Part shown: positions 47,001-53,396 of the stretch, in pieces | Layout of the letters: the number at the start of each line of letters is the position of its first letter | Numbering within the stretch: the stretch's first letter is position 1 | NCBI RefSeq assembly: GCF_001549985.1 | Contig: NZ_LROZ01000003.1 | Location: forward strand, 62,001-126,000 | Length of the DNA: 64,000 bases | Direction of reading: 5' to 3' | DNA from: Myroides odoratus | GTDB lineage: Bacteria > Bacteroidota > Bacteroidia > Flavobacteriales > Flavobacteriaceae | The notes under the pieces: generated by a model | The model's database searches: none | The model's input: the letters and a program-made list of their open reading frames with translations, nothing else | Told to the model about the DNA's origin: nothing | Position numbers and translations under genes: made by a program

Positions 47001-48874
47001 AGAAAATTGCCAGTTCAATTGGAGCAGGTATTTCTTTTGGTTCTGGAAATAGTACGTATCGTACTCAGTTTGAAAGCGGTTTAAGAGGGTTATTTGCGGA
47101 TTCGAATTACGATGAACCTCAATTCTTTACTCCTACTAATAGAGCAAGTAATTGTGAGGAAACTTTATACTATCTCAAACAGATGTATGAACAAGATGGT
47201 AGTTCAGAGTGTGCAAGACGATTTAATGAATTACTTCATGGTGAGCCAGATCCATGTGTAATTGTTGAGAAGATGGAATTCGCGGGATGTATTGAAAACT
47301 GTGATAAGGAGTTAGAATCTATTATAGAGGGATTTTATAAAGAAAAGAATGAAAAATGTTTAGCAATCATCAAAAATCAAGATGGAAAAGGATATACTTC
47401 TTGTCAAATTATAGACATACTGTATAAAGAAGGATGTTTAGATGAGAAGTGTTTAGATGAGTATAACAGCTGGATTTCATTTTTAGAGGAACACAAACGC
47501 TTCGATTGTTTAGAAAAATTACTTGCTTATGTTAAGAAAAGCGGGATGGACATGTGTGAAGCCGTAGCGTATATGGAGAAAAATAGTGATTGTTTTGATA
47601 TTGAGGTGGTTGAAAATTGTTATAAAGAATTTTTATCCGCTTATGAAAACTGTTTACTTTTATATTCGGAAGAATTAGAAATCATATATTCAGGTGGAGA
47701 TACATCAGTTTATAGAGAGCCAGAATATGATTGTATTTGGTATATTATCAAGTTTCCTGTTGATTCTACAGAAATTGATTATTGTGAGTTATTGAAATAC
47801 ATGAAAGTTCCGCCTAAAAAACCGAACCCACCTGTAGTTCTACCAGAAATACCAACACCAGGTGAAGTTACAGAAGTTGATCCTGTAGTTCCAGAATTAC
47901 CTGTTATTCCAGAACGACCTTATCGTCAAGGAAAAATATGGTGGTACCATAGCGACCATTTAGGCAGTTCTTCTTACCTTACAGACATCAATGGAATACC
48001 TACACATTATTATGGTTACCTACCGTTTGGTGAACTGATGGTAGAACACAACAATAGTAATTATGACAATGTGTATAAATTCAATGGTAAAGAATTGGAT
48101 CCACAAACGGGTTACTATTACTATGGTGCGCGTTATTACGATCCGACGATGAGTATATTTTTAAGTGTGGACCCGTTGGCGGAGTCTCAACCCAATAAGA
48201 TGCCTTACCATTATGTTAGTAATAATCCAATTAATAGAATTGACCCTACAGGAATGTTGGACCATGATTATAAAATTAATGACGATGGAACATTTACTAA
48301 AGTGAAAGATACAAATACACCTGATAGAGTTTTTAATAGCCAAGGTGGATTTGTAGATTTAGAATATAATGGACAAATTGATGATATGAAAAAGTATGGC
48401 GATTCATCAGTTTTGAAGGTTTCAGATGGTTCAAAATCTAATGAGATTTTTGAGTTCTTTGCAAAAAATTCAGAAGTAGAGTGGGGACAAGTTAAAACAG
48501 ATCAGTCATCCTATGTTTTAACAGATCATGATAGTTTTAGTGTTAATGGTTCAGGATTTGCCTACAGTCTTCTTAATAAAGGTGAAAATGTAACTGATAT
48601 AAATCATTCGCATCCAATTCATTATATAGGAGCAGAAACACCGAGTGGTTATGGTTATAATGGAACTATTGATAATTCATATAGTAAACCAAATCCATAT
48701 AGTGAGCCTATGGGAGATTATAAGAGTATGAAAAATTTGATTAATGGTTTTAAAATAGGTGATAAAGACTACAAAGGGTATGGGGATAAAGCAAGAAAAA
48801 TAAATTTTAGAGTATTTAATACAGTTAAAAATAGTTATATAAAATATGATGAAAATAGTGCAGTTAAAGAGTAG
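38093..48874 (+). CDS. Giant SpvB/VCBS/Rhs protein with JAB-like toxin tip
   Basis: A 3593-residue exported protein (N-terminal hydrophobic segment about 12-36). An SpvB-like domain occupies about 488-720 (PIEIPAGRKGMQPNLSLSYS). VCBS/FG-GAP calcium-type motifs follow (DIDGDGLPD near 882, DVNNDGLVD near 958, DINGDGYPD near 1641, DLNGDGLPD, DINGDGLPD, DFDGDGYPD near 1903). A YD/Rhs repeat shell spans about 2150-2950. A Cys-rich insert with a Pro-rich hinge lies at about 3017-3280. The Rhs core (HSDHLGSSSYLTD to NPINRIDPTGM) is at about 3286-3392. The variable tip (3393-3593) has HSHP (His3505, His3507) and a GD pair near 3540, as in JAMM/JAB peptidases, resembling Toxin-JAB1. Predicted polymorphic toxin; immunity gene overlaps its end. 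Confidence 0.93.
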   Translation: MTTKRKFNIYNMALFRILLLSFFYSTVVYPIQTYAGTLALIDFKIAQSASFFGELDAIESEEDYLEPFLEESIKQEEESPVYTVSNTEQTSLANEEETSVFAQIYEADLEYGIIGSQYGESDDPLDNFFDILIQEPIDFRKSYYLEYVVKGVNSLSSLARSINGNPALGNNLVRYSQEEEVIKERINPILLKKGNNRIFFNVNNSSGVETFVSQVKILQEEGNSKLETLVLTDVQQTTEGGLYLRGFVASNQPATLRYKMNAIPLDGKKEFETILDFNPKEMSYLVYQDAETGLQQIDLTPWLKKTTLLSQVQHEVTLPNKSERFPIIHHQENHIEVSGAAIQFPEEAIGSAITEIQVEKLRKIDLAPQGAGIVNITKDQQGYRFLPDGSTFEKEGLISIEFDENLVPNETKHEDIHIFYFDESSKKWVAISKDQVIAEQNKVSGFTDHFTDYIAGVIQMPESPDYSGFTPTGARNLPAAKPTDKINFVEMPEVSNTGDANVSYPIEIPAGRKGMQPNLSLSYSSGSSSSGWVGLGWDLNVPSIEVNTTWGAAIYDPSQESELYSMGGEDIVLLNNGVEYAPNLDNRIGRVANATFAPRIEGSFSKIERLGSSPSTYSWVVTTKAGVKYYYGSVAQARLTTGSGTQGNIAKWMLNKMEDLNGNYVEYEYELKNFSAGSLAGGKQVYLKTILYTKHANNSANNGYKVVFNRTNSVAGSAREDKTFSVRRGVKEVEDDLLSEIVINKVQSGNETQIRKYVLGYKKGAFGKTLLNKVTQMYNNITFHTHEFEYHNEIASGGIFAPRARVQSYTDFSGVFNKLKVSASAIGGGKGEYKGINAGIYGGFASIFKPTTLLFISRAGTLGVTGFSSSSKSESIIALMDIDGDGLPDKVFKSGDFLYYRKNLGGHFSGLKSPILGRSNFSKSKTKTLGAGLEVNLIAHASGTKSWSETKIPTYLEDVNNDGLVDIVDNGDVYFNSLSNRDRIPFFHKNSSRSSNPIFTSGAISVSPPPQLPSPKIPTADIVKMWEAPFNGTVNITGTIISTGSTAYYSIEKGKATQTSDTSFLKNIVSVPRTNTATTVNAIAVQKGDRIFFRVISGSSGANIAVEWDPKVTYTTAADASYVDSNGFKPYDNPFSQGYVISGFTPIEIKENGTYSIQADAFVLDNRVNVANAPLLSDEVLLVIKRFKLNTTNTASTNLYLPIHAGALVDVYKQRIKLSELNTIPALNYPFTVSNIISGDENSFQYIKAEIQSTSNVNWQKISSLWNPRITDSEGYLNKVLTPEITIYNKEYRKQNLALTLSGPSTFKISHSISVSGCNGDCAQGYVYFTAKNGKGEVFKESSTSSQYVKYRFKYDGGALKNFSKFNNNTGNYDVVGGTSTETTFELSSTSNSLANKVYFEWHSENPLVAEKLVGNVNQAVLKVTTVLGGSGAPTVTTNPVPANVFAKLGNNQFGPMYQNWGFFGYKSKQEVNNRTEPINQKVISNEGVQQGVNQDSSDLSESEFRECEEKETYEEYMACVEEKRNRNGTPTPETPPRLYVLYPNKELEKWQLNSRMFITSLLSSPYLERLEDEEEHDNDDDDRHSRDRGVDGLGEGSESSHSAKGVIKYMTSVSKGFTAGAIVVSYSENKVTGKAINDFRDINGDGYPDILGDRIQLTNEKGGLTQRIIDKKVLQNFDAKGTGGGVSIASGTLLGFIQSVKGKTVSPTTAVKSSGSAAGLGINSSYFTTDDFVSSDLVDLNGDGLPDYLEKGGRVALNYGSEFRADNSWGIADVKVSETKTYSGGGGVNLFNGSIAGGFSISKNISEDVISLLDINGDGLPDKIVGKNTVYLNTGTGFSSQAIYLPVSSSKENQNISGGINANVTYCIYFLVPLVFTGPKVCFSLGGDIGKSLSKETVQIMDFDGDGYPDILVSDSEGDLQVAYSRIGKTNLLKTIKRPLGGVIEIDYSNKNPKESKKIGLNYAMPFTKWVMTKASIYDGYAGDGENTMRRSYSYYKGFKDRRERKFLGFGEIVTNELDRAGEVFRSVKDEYLVNGVTESEAYGPGLNPMVRQYYFKKGLLEKQTMYDKHGRIYSKVQNAYQFYRVSANNQSDYTIGSSQISFSEKERYLPLLSSVITSKYEFNETETTGQEYQTRVYFDRYDRYGNVLKYRDVGDSHTLNAADLITVNMTYHYNTANHLVAIPKTHEVIFQGQNRKVESEIDAKGNMIGFKKFLSPTQSVKYQFSYDGFGNLTQKKHPVINGTQYEETISYETIFNLYPNKILNNRGGGALLAYVYGWDVLSYVKVNGLEAVSYSYDSFGRMNLISANQINAKYLLQNIYNLQYNPQQNLYPYVLTEKSAVMVDAQSSSYSDVYYQSSLFTDGLGRVIQVKQQLDKDESCPGVTTGYRLAVSGATLYDEFGRSIKTSLPSEEVNCSQSLVSGLTRFSTPIMDADNSMEMMYDNVDRPISEFVNGINALTKYTYGFGQDCSGVKRFKKEVTLPEGNKSISYFDAKGRKTAVQQIGDNQTLCTIFNYNALGDVVNVTDAEGKLTSYIYNTIGQLKEKNQVDKGQVKYTYDDIGQVLTLETNNLRQASETIAYSYVKEQLVKEKYPNNTVDYSYNNDLLTEVKDNVIQDHFTYSYYGDISKQKRTVQTPDGYSYSSEVSFVYDFWGRIGSITYPDAEKVIYHYDQGGMLKRIVNNTNFDYVKSITYDHYGNRKKIKYGNDVETEYFYSHQNRLRGLTLRRPTNELFMNLLMTYDHNSNVTSIKNASSLHATLDIGGLSEQNYSYDGFNRLQAAATKWEGKREKHSSSLGMKYNKTHGISSKYQNHNVFNIYTSVSENTENQYTADYKYDASKHQVASITYNGVGQQGLSYLQHLKYDANGNISKTTKVERASNRTVDDRSLYWDAKDQLQAVVVGNQVSYYNYDYTGNRVVKSLGQSQSFAINGLFNSRLSVVDNYILYPNQYITVEKSGNYTKHYYSGTEKIASSIGAGISFGSGNSTYRTQFESGLRGLFADSNYDEPQFFTPTNRASNCEETLYYLKQMYEQDGSSECARRFNELLHGEPDPCVIVEKMEFAGCIENCDKELESIIEGFYKEKNEKCLAIIKNQDGKGYTSCQIIDILYKEGCLDEKCLDEYNSWISFLEEHKRFDCLEKLLAYVKKSGMDMCEAVAYMEKNSDCFDIEVVENCYKEFLSAYENCLLLYSEELEIIYSGGDTSVYREPEYDCIWYIIKFPVDSTEIDYCELLKYMKVPPKKPNPPVVLPEIPTPGEVTEVDPVVPELPVIPERPYRQGKIWWYHSDHLGSSSYLTDINGIPTHYYGYLPFGELMVEHNNSNYDNVYKFNGKELDPQTGYYYYGARYYDPTMSIFLSVDPLAESQPNKMPYHYVSNNPINRIDPTGMLDHDYKINDDGTFTKVKDTNTPDRVFNSQGGFVDLEYNGQIDDMKKYGDSSVLKVSDGSKSNEIFEFFAKNSEVEWGQVKTDQSSYVLTDHDSFSVNGSGFAYSLLNKGENVTDINHSHPIHYIGAETPSGYGYNGTIDNSYSKPNPYSEPMGDYKSMKNLINGFKIGDKDYKGYGDKARKINFRVFNTVKNSYIKYDENSAVKE
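47942..48260 (+). repeat. Rhs core, copy 1 (within the giant gene)
   Basis: This segment encodes the Rhs core just before the toxin tip. It recurs at 53397-53718 and, broken up, at 55304-55809. The first 101 bases (47942-48042) are identical to 53397-53497. After that, differences are mostly at third codon positions. The repeat ends at the DPTGM boundary, where tips diverge completely. Confidence 0.9.
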
Positions 48875-49403
48875 ATACTGTCTTTGTGTGTTATTATTTT
48901 TTACTTTAAGTAGTTGTAAATTTAATAATATTGTATCTAAAGAAGAGTTAAAAGCTTATGAATTAAAAAACGATTATTTGATAAAATCATTTGATTTTGT
49001 ACTTGAAGATATAGATGCTCAAAGATGGAAAAGTAAAGAGGATAAGTTGTTTATTGTGAGTGCTATAAGAAAAAATGATAGTATTTCTGTACGAATAGTA
49101 CCAATGTTAAAAAAAAAACACTTTTTAACTTCTATTCCAAACAATTATACTGCTTATTTAATTTATAATGATATTGCTATTTTTTATTGGGGAGATGATA
49201 AATTGTTTTTTAAATCATCTAAAAGAAAAATAGATATAGATCATTTTATGTCTATGCAACAAATTCTCAATAAAAGCAAAGATGAGGAGGGAATTGTAAT
49301 TATTGATAATAAAGAATACTTTGGATTTGAATTTGTTATTTTTGAGAATAGACTTAAATTAGTTCAAAAAAACTATTATAGCACCCCTTTTATTACGGAG
49401 TAA
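48846..49403 (+). CDS. Candidate immunity lipoprotein for the JAB-like Rhs toxin
   Basis: A 185-residue protein. Its ATG lies inside the end of the Rhs gene (29-bp overlap, different frame), so the two are translationally coupled. A lipoprotein signal (YCLCVLLFFTLSSC) is present, Cys about residue 24. The mature part is charged and beta-rich (DAQRWKSKEDKLFIVSAIRK, IDIDHFMSMQQI) with no family I recognise. Position directly behind a polymorphic toxin tip is the standard place for the cognate immunity gene, and a lipoprotein would protect the envelope side. Function is inferred from position only. Confidence 0.65.
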   Translation: MMKIVQLKSRYCLCVLLFFTLSSCKFNNIVSKEELKAYELKNDYLIKSFDFVLEDIDAQRWKSKEDKLFIVSAIRKNDSISVRIVPMLKKKHFLTSIPNNYTAYLIYNDIAIFYWGDDKLFFKSSKRKIDIDHFMSMQQILNKSKDEEGIVIIDNKEYFGFEFVIFENRLKLVQKNYYSTPFITE

Positions 49404-49433
49404 ATTATATTTTGAAAACAAATAAAGATACAT

Positions 49434-49468
49434 CCCCAACCTTCCAAAACGGATCGTTGGGGTTTTTT
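49434..49468 (+). terminator. Module-end hairpin, copy 1
   Basis: CCCCAAC (49434-49440) pairs with GTTGGGG (49456-49462), followed by TTTTTT. The loop contains AAACGGATC, and both arms and loop recur at 54679-54707 and 56650-56678. It is a Rho-independent terminator whose unusually conserved loop marks the end of each Rhs module. Confidence 0.85.
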
Positions 49469-49582
49469 AGTTAACGGTTTACGGAAGATTATTCGATACA
49501 AAGAGAATTAAAACTGTACACAGTAAGTCCACCGTAAACCAAATAAAACACCCTACCACCGTTGGTATTGGAGATGGGAGAA

Positions 49583-50180
49583 GAGAAATCGAAACGTAGT
49601 GAAGATTCATCGAACACCAAAAAAAATATAAAATAAGTGAGATAAATGGGTGGAATTTGTCAGAATAGTCAATCCTACACTATAAAAGAAACACCACCCT
49701 ATCATTACACAAAAAAATATCGACATTTTAAACGACGTAGGGTAAAGTGTTTCAAAAGGTAAAGTACAGCCGAAGACTACAAAAAAGCAACAGTGGTGTA
49801 GTAAAAAGAGTAGTTGGGTTTTAGTCAGTTACTTCACTATGTTCAGTATGACAAAAGGGGAAATGCTTTTTTAGTGCTATAAAGGAGATGAATTCCAACG
49901 TACAATGCAATCTAAAGGTGTACAATTGGTTTTAAAAGGACTTTGTAGTAAGTAATCAATTGCAATAAAATTAAACAGTTGTAGCGTATGTTTTTAAAAA
50001 GTAGTTTATCGTCGGTGGAGTAGTAAAGAGGAACGCAGTGAGTCGAAGGCTACGACATTGAGGATAAATACATAGTGTTTTTACAAAGACTACTTTTTTG
50101 CTTTGAACTAAAGACTACCATTGAAAGAATAAAAACAGTCAAATGAAAATCAAAAGATTGTATGTATTTATTTTGACTCC
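49583..50180 (+). repeat. Long degenerate direct repeat, copy A
   Basis: It shares long runs with 54735-55293, for example TTTCAAAAGGTAAAGTACAG, TAGTTGGGTTTTAGTC and AATCAAAAGATTGTATG, in the same order. The repeat begins with a smaller unit (49583-49647: GAAACG.AGTG..GATTCATCGAACACC...GTGAGATAAAT). That unit also occurs at 54735-54799 and, in pieces, inside the broken third Rhs core. Confidence 0.8.
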
Positions 50181-50214
50181 ATAACAATTGGATCGTTAAA
50201 ACAATAAAAATCGA

Positions 50215-50537
50215 TTGTACGAAGTATTTACTGCCTTAAAACCAATGGTTGAAGCAAAGAATGATACTGCATTTACTTTATTGGAGTACAAAAGAAGAAA
50301 GTCGTCGACTTATTAAAAGGACAAAGAAGAAATACCATTGTTTTTACCTTTACTACAACAATTAAAAAACACTGCAATGCATATAGTATTGATTTTTATT
50401 ACAAAGGAGGTAGAATCGCTTTAAAAAAGCAATACACAATGATTTTAAATGATGGCTACATTATAAAAGCAAATCAATTGCTATTTACTACAAAAGAGAA
50501 GCTATCTTCTATTGTAGCCTATTATTTGCGAAAATGA
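50215..50537 (+). pseudogene. Frameshifted gene remnant of unknown family
   Basis: Two adjoining frames give one plausible chain. The first (from about 50215) reads LYEVFTALKPMVEAKNDTAF and on to YKRRK. A shift near 50300 leads to VVDLLKGQRRNTIVFTFTTT, continuing to a natural end SSIVAYYLRK at a TGA (50535-50537). No start codon is clear. It directly follows repeat block A and has the feel of a lost tip or immunity gene, but no family is recognised. Confidence 0.4.
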
Positions 50538-50668
50538 AACAGAGACGCAACGCAGTGAAGTCTCAATGTAGCTTTTTGATTACTTTTTTTTAAAAAGTGA
50601 TAAACCAAAACCAATTATTATCTTTTTTTTACTTAATTGCTTTTATTAAATTGTTTATTATATATGAG

Positions 50669-50746
50669 TGCATAAAACATGTTTTGTGAGTATAAGAATT
50701 GTGTTTTGCAAATGCATAAAACATGTTTTTCTTTTTTGTAGATTTG
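50669..50746 (+). promoter_or_regulatory. Paired AAAACATGTTTT palindromes and -7 box
   Basis: TGCATAAAACATGTTTT occurs twice (50669-50685 and 50713-50729), 44 bp apart. Each copy contains the 12-bp perfect palindrome AAAACATGTTTT. A TAGATTTG -7-like box follows at 50739-50746, 40 bp before the original ATG of the HTH gene. Phasing near four helical turns suggests operators of an autoregulator, or iterons. Confidence 0.55.
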
Positions 50747-50786
50747 TAAAACTAATAGTAGACAACTGCGAAAAGTAGACTAAAAA

Positions 50787-50909
50787 ATGGAGATAAAAAT
50801 AAATAGACAAACTAATATAAAGATTCCATCGGCTATATTAATAATTAGTACTAAGGAGTTGAATTTTAACAATAAACTGATTTATGGACTGCATTATAGC
50901 TATAGTTAA
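50787..50909 (+). pseudogene. 5' fragment of the HTH gene, cut by an in-frame TAA
   Basis: The ATG at 50787 opens a frame MEIKINRQTNIKIPSAILII and on through LYGLHYSYS-like sequence. It meets TAA at codon 41 (50907-50909). The same frame resumes directly as KGQITHLTNKEIGAILN, the expected continuation of an HTH_36-type domain. The gene is therefore interrupted by a single nonsense codon. Confidence 0.65.
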
Positions 50910-50954
50910 AAAGGGCAAATTACGCATTTAACTAATAAAGAGATTGGAGCTATT

Positions 50955-51791
50955 TTGAATATAAAAGAGAACACCGTTCAAAATAGCAGAAAGAAAATGT
51001 GTGAGTTAGGGTATTTAGTTCGACTTAAAAAAGGACAGTTGACTATAGTAGAAGAGAAATTAACACAATTAGAAGAAGAGCAACAAAGTAAACCCACCAA
51101 AGCAGAAAGAGATCGCAGAGCAATACTACTGCCTTTTGAAATATACAACAGTGACTTAGTAGGAGGAGCAAAGCTACTTTGGGGAGAGTTTAATACTTTT
51201 AGGGAAACAAAGGACGGTTATCAATCAATGCGTGAATACGCTTCAAAGCGATTAGGCAGTTGTGAAAGTAGTATAAGTAATTGGACAACCATATTGAATG
51301 AAGAAGGATTTTTGGATTCCTACTACTACAATAGGAGTCATAATGGAAGTCAGAGAACAATAAGAACGAAACGCTTTGAAAGAGACAGTGATAATATCAT
51401 AGAAGAAGAATTACCACTACTACAAAAAACGATAGACGACTTAACACCAATACAAAAACAGATTGACGACTTACCGCCAATTATAACACAGACATTTGTA
51501 GAGCAAACGTATGATGAAGTAAATAAGCAGTATAAGGGAATAACGTCGTATGCAGAAGTCCAACTTAGAATTAAAGCAGAAAAAAAGCTTAATAAACGTG
51601 GGAATTTACTACCAACACCACAGCAAATACAAAGAGAAGTTGATAGACTAAAACAAAAGCAGATTATAAAGGACAAAGTACTCTCCCCAATGGAAGTGCG
51701 ATTAATAGAGCAAAGAGAAACAATGGAGTTGGAACAGCGCAGAGCTAAAATAATAGCAAAGCAGAATAAGCAAAACAACAAAAGTAAATAA
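50955..51791 (+). CDS. Helix-turn-helix protein of plasmid/phage type, 5' end lost
   Basis: 278 residues read from a TTG at 50955, but the natural start is the ATG at 50787, separated by an in-frame TAA. The N-terminal segment (IGAILNIKENTVQNSRKKMCELGYLVRL, i.e. recognition helix plus wing) is the HTH_36-like fold of replication or regulatory proteins in Bacteroidota mobile elements. A second HTH-like segment is MREYASKRLGSCESSISNWT. The C-terminal part is charged, helical and probably coiled (QREVDRLKQKQIIKDKV, RRAKIIAKQNKQNNKSK). Function is likely element maintenance; a re-initiated, truncated product may still be made. Convergent with the integrase gene. Confidence 0.6.
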   Translation: MNIKENTVQNSRKKMCELGYLVRLKKGQLTIVEEKLTQLEEEQQSKPTKAERDRRAILLPFEIYNSDLVGGAKLLWGEFNTFRETKDGYQSMREYASKRLGSCESSISNWTTILNEEGFLDSYYYNRSHNGSQRTIRTKRFERDSDNIIEEELPLLQKTIDDLTPIQKQIDDLPPIITQTFVEQTYDEVNKQYKGITSYAEVQLRIKAEKKLNKRGNLLPTPQQIQREVDRLKQKQIIKDKVLSPMEVRLIEQRETMELEQRRAKIIAKQNKQNNKSK

Positions 51792-51817
51792 CATCATAGA
51801 CCAAATAAGCAAAAAAG

Positions 51818-51845
51818 ATAAGGGTAGCAAACACTACCCTTATTT
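51818..51845. terminator. Bidirectional terminator between HTH gene and integrase
   Basis: AAGGGTAG (51820-51827) pairs with CTACCCTT (51834-51841) in the 48-bp gap between the two convergent stops. Confidence 0.8.
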
Positions 51846-53090
51846 TAGTTTATTGAGATAGGACAACAACAGTTGAGCGTTTTCATTGCCATTAATTTTG
51901 ATGTAACTATTGAACGACTGTTCGGTTTGATGTCCTGTTATCGACATAATAACGCGTGAAGGGACGCCTTTTTTAAACAGATTAGTAGCAAAAGAGCGAC
52001 GTGCTGTGTGAGTAGAGATCAATTGATATTTAGGTAAACATTGTTCGACTCTTTGCTTACCCTTAGAGCGAATAAGGATAACATTGTCGTTTAAGTTAGC
52101 CAATTGCCCAATTATTTTAAGGTATTTATTCATCGTTAGACTACAACAAACCGTAGGAAAACCATTAGGCGTAGACTGATAGCGATTGAGGATTTGCAAA
52201 ACAATAGGCAGTAGAGGAATATTAACCCATTGTAGTGTTTTTTGCGTTTTAATAGTAAGGGTGTTATCGCTAATGTTTTCCCTTTTGACTTTTGCAATAT
52301 CGCTAAAGCGCAAACCTGTATAGCATGCGATAATAAAACAATCGCGAACTAATTGCATTGTAGTATTATCGGATAAATCCAATTGTATCATTTGCTGTAG
52401 TTCGTCTTCACTTAAATAAATGTTGTTGACTTCTTCCTTTAATACCTTAAACTTTTTGCTTTTATAAGCAGTACAGTTGTGGATATTGTGCTCCAAAGCA
52501 TTGTTGAGAATGATTTTGATAATTTTAATAGCCCTACCAAAACCATTAGTATGCAGTGATTGGATATGGGTATAAAAGTGAAGAAAATCGTAGTAGAACG
52601 CCATATCGAACGAATGCCAACACAAAGATACTTTCGCATAGCTTTGATACTGTAGAAGCTTATGGATTACCGTTACATAGGTTTTAACTGTAGCATTAGA
52701 TTTGTGTAGTTTACTTTGCGCTATAAATTGTTTGGCGTAGTCAAAAAAAGAAAGCGCATTGGATTGACTTCCATTTTGTAGTTTGAGTTGATTGTACTTT
52801 TGTTTAACAATGAAAGGCATAGGCGATTGATTATCGCTTAGTAGTTGATTGACGATGTCTTCTACTTTTTGTTTAAAAAGGCGCAAATACGAATTAAGCG
52901 TAGTGGCAGTATCATATGACTTTTTAGCGCATTGTTTAGTTGTATCCCAATAATGCATATCAATATTTTTAAAAGTAGAGAACAAAACACTTTGTTTATT
53001 GTGAGTATAGCGAAGCATAATCATCGATTGATTACTGCCAACTTTGCGCTGTTGTTGTGATTTAGAAAGAATAAGCTTTAGTGTAGCCAT
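51840..53090 (-). CDS. Tyrosine-type site-specific integrase
   Basis: A 416-residue protein with the Bacteroidota transposon-integrase layout. It has an N-terminal arm-binding domain (MATLKLILSKSQQQRKVGS), a SAM-like core-binding domain (about 115-215), and a catalytic domain. Catalytic residues are visible: Arg in ACYTGLRFSDIAKV, His and Arg in HTARRSFATNLF, then GHQTEQSFNSYIKI with His and the nucleophilic Tyr. All look intact. It probably mobilises the small element it sits in. Its position next to an orphan Rhs core invites, but does not prove, a role in tip rearrangement. Confidence 0.92.
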   Translation of the reverse strand: MATLKLILSKSQQQRKVGSNQSMIMLRYTHNKQSVLFSTFKNIDMHYWDTTKQCAKKSYDTATTLNSYLRLFKQKVEDIVNQLLSDNQSPMPFIVKQKYNQLKLQNGSQSNALSFFDYAKQFIAQSKLHKSNATVKTYVTVIHKLLQYQSYAKVSLCWHSFDMAFYYDFLHFYTHIQSLHTNGFGRAIKIIKIILNNALEHNIHNCTAYKSKKFKVLKEEVNNIYLSEDELQQMIQLDLSDNTTMQLVRDCFIIACYTGLRFSDIAKVKRENISDNTLTIKTQKTLQWVNIPLLPIVLQILNRYQSTPNGFPTVCCSLTMNKYLKIIGQLANLNDNVILIRSKGKQRVEQCLPKYQLISTHTARRSFATNLFKKGVPSRVIMSITGHQTEQSFNSYIKINGNENAQLLLSYLNKLK

Positions 53091-53396
53091 AGTTATACAT
53101 TTTTATTAGTTAACCTTACGACTAAACACCCCAAAGAGACAACAGCAATCAGCGCATAAACAAACGCAGTTAAAAAAGGTAATAAGCAAAGACTAAAAAA
53201 TAGCAGTTGGAAGATGAAAAACCAAAGAGAATTGCGATATTTACTTTGTGATTAGCTTAACATAAAAAACAAAAAACGAAGTGAAGCAGTTGTTGAATAA
53301 ACAGCAAAACACCAAAAAGTTAGCGCATATACAGACGCACATTGAAATACAGTGTAGATAAACCCACTAAAACTGCAAAGGTAAAAGGAAGGACAA
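53091..53396. other. Intergenic region between integrase and orphan Rhs core
   Basis: 306 A-rich bases, upstream of the integrase on one side and ending at the sharp start of Rhs core homology on the other. A TACCTTTG -7-like box on the minus strand (complement of 53376-53383) is far from the integrase ATG. An in-frame TAA (53382-53384) lies just before the Rhs core, so the core is not a continuation of an upstream gene. No att-like repeat recognised. Confidence 0.4.

Larger units (their letters stand above)
49404..50214. other. Non-coding region behind Rhs module 1 (repeat block A)
   Basis: 811 bases without a credible ORF. It contains the module-end hairpin (49434-49468). From 49583 to about 50180 it holds a diverged copy of the DNA behind module 2 (54735-55293). 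Its first 110 bases also resemble the DNA behind module 3 (56650-56782). Confidence 0.7.
50640..53396. mobile_element. Small integrase-bearing element between Rhs modules 1 and 2
   Basis: It holds a plasmid-type helix-turn-helix gene with paired upstream palindromes and a convergent tyrosine integrase, and nothing else. The right end abuts the second Rhs core at 53397. Element ends are approximate: no flanking direct repeats or att sites were found by eye. Integrase plus replication/partition-like HTH gene suggests a small integrated plasmid or mobilizable element. Confidence 0.45.

Noticed and set aside
51350..51781. Minus-strand frame opposite the HTH gene
   Set aside because: Cys/Ser/Ile-rich shadow sequence of the plus-strand gene with no start context or domain.
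50955..53090. Integrase as a dedicated Rhs tip invertase or shufflon enzyme
   Set aside because: All Rhs core copies are in the same orientation and no inverted recombination sites were seen; a resident mobile element explains it more simply.
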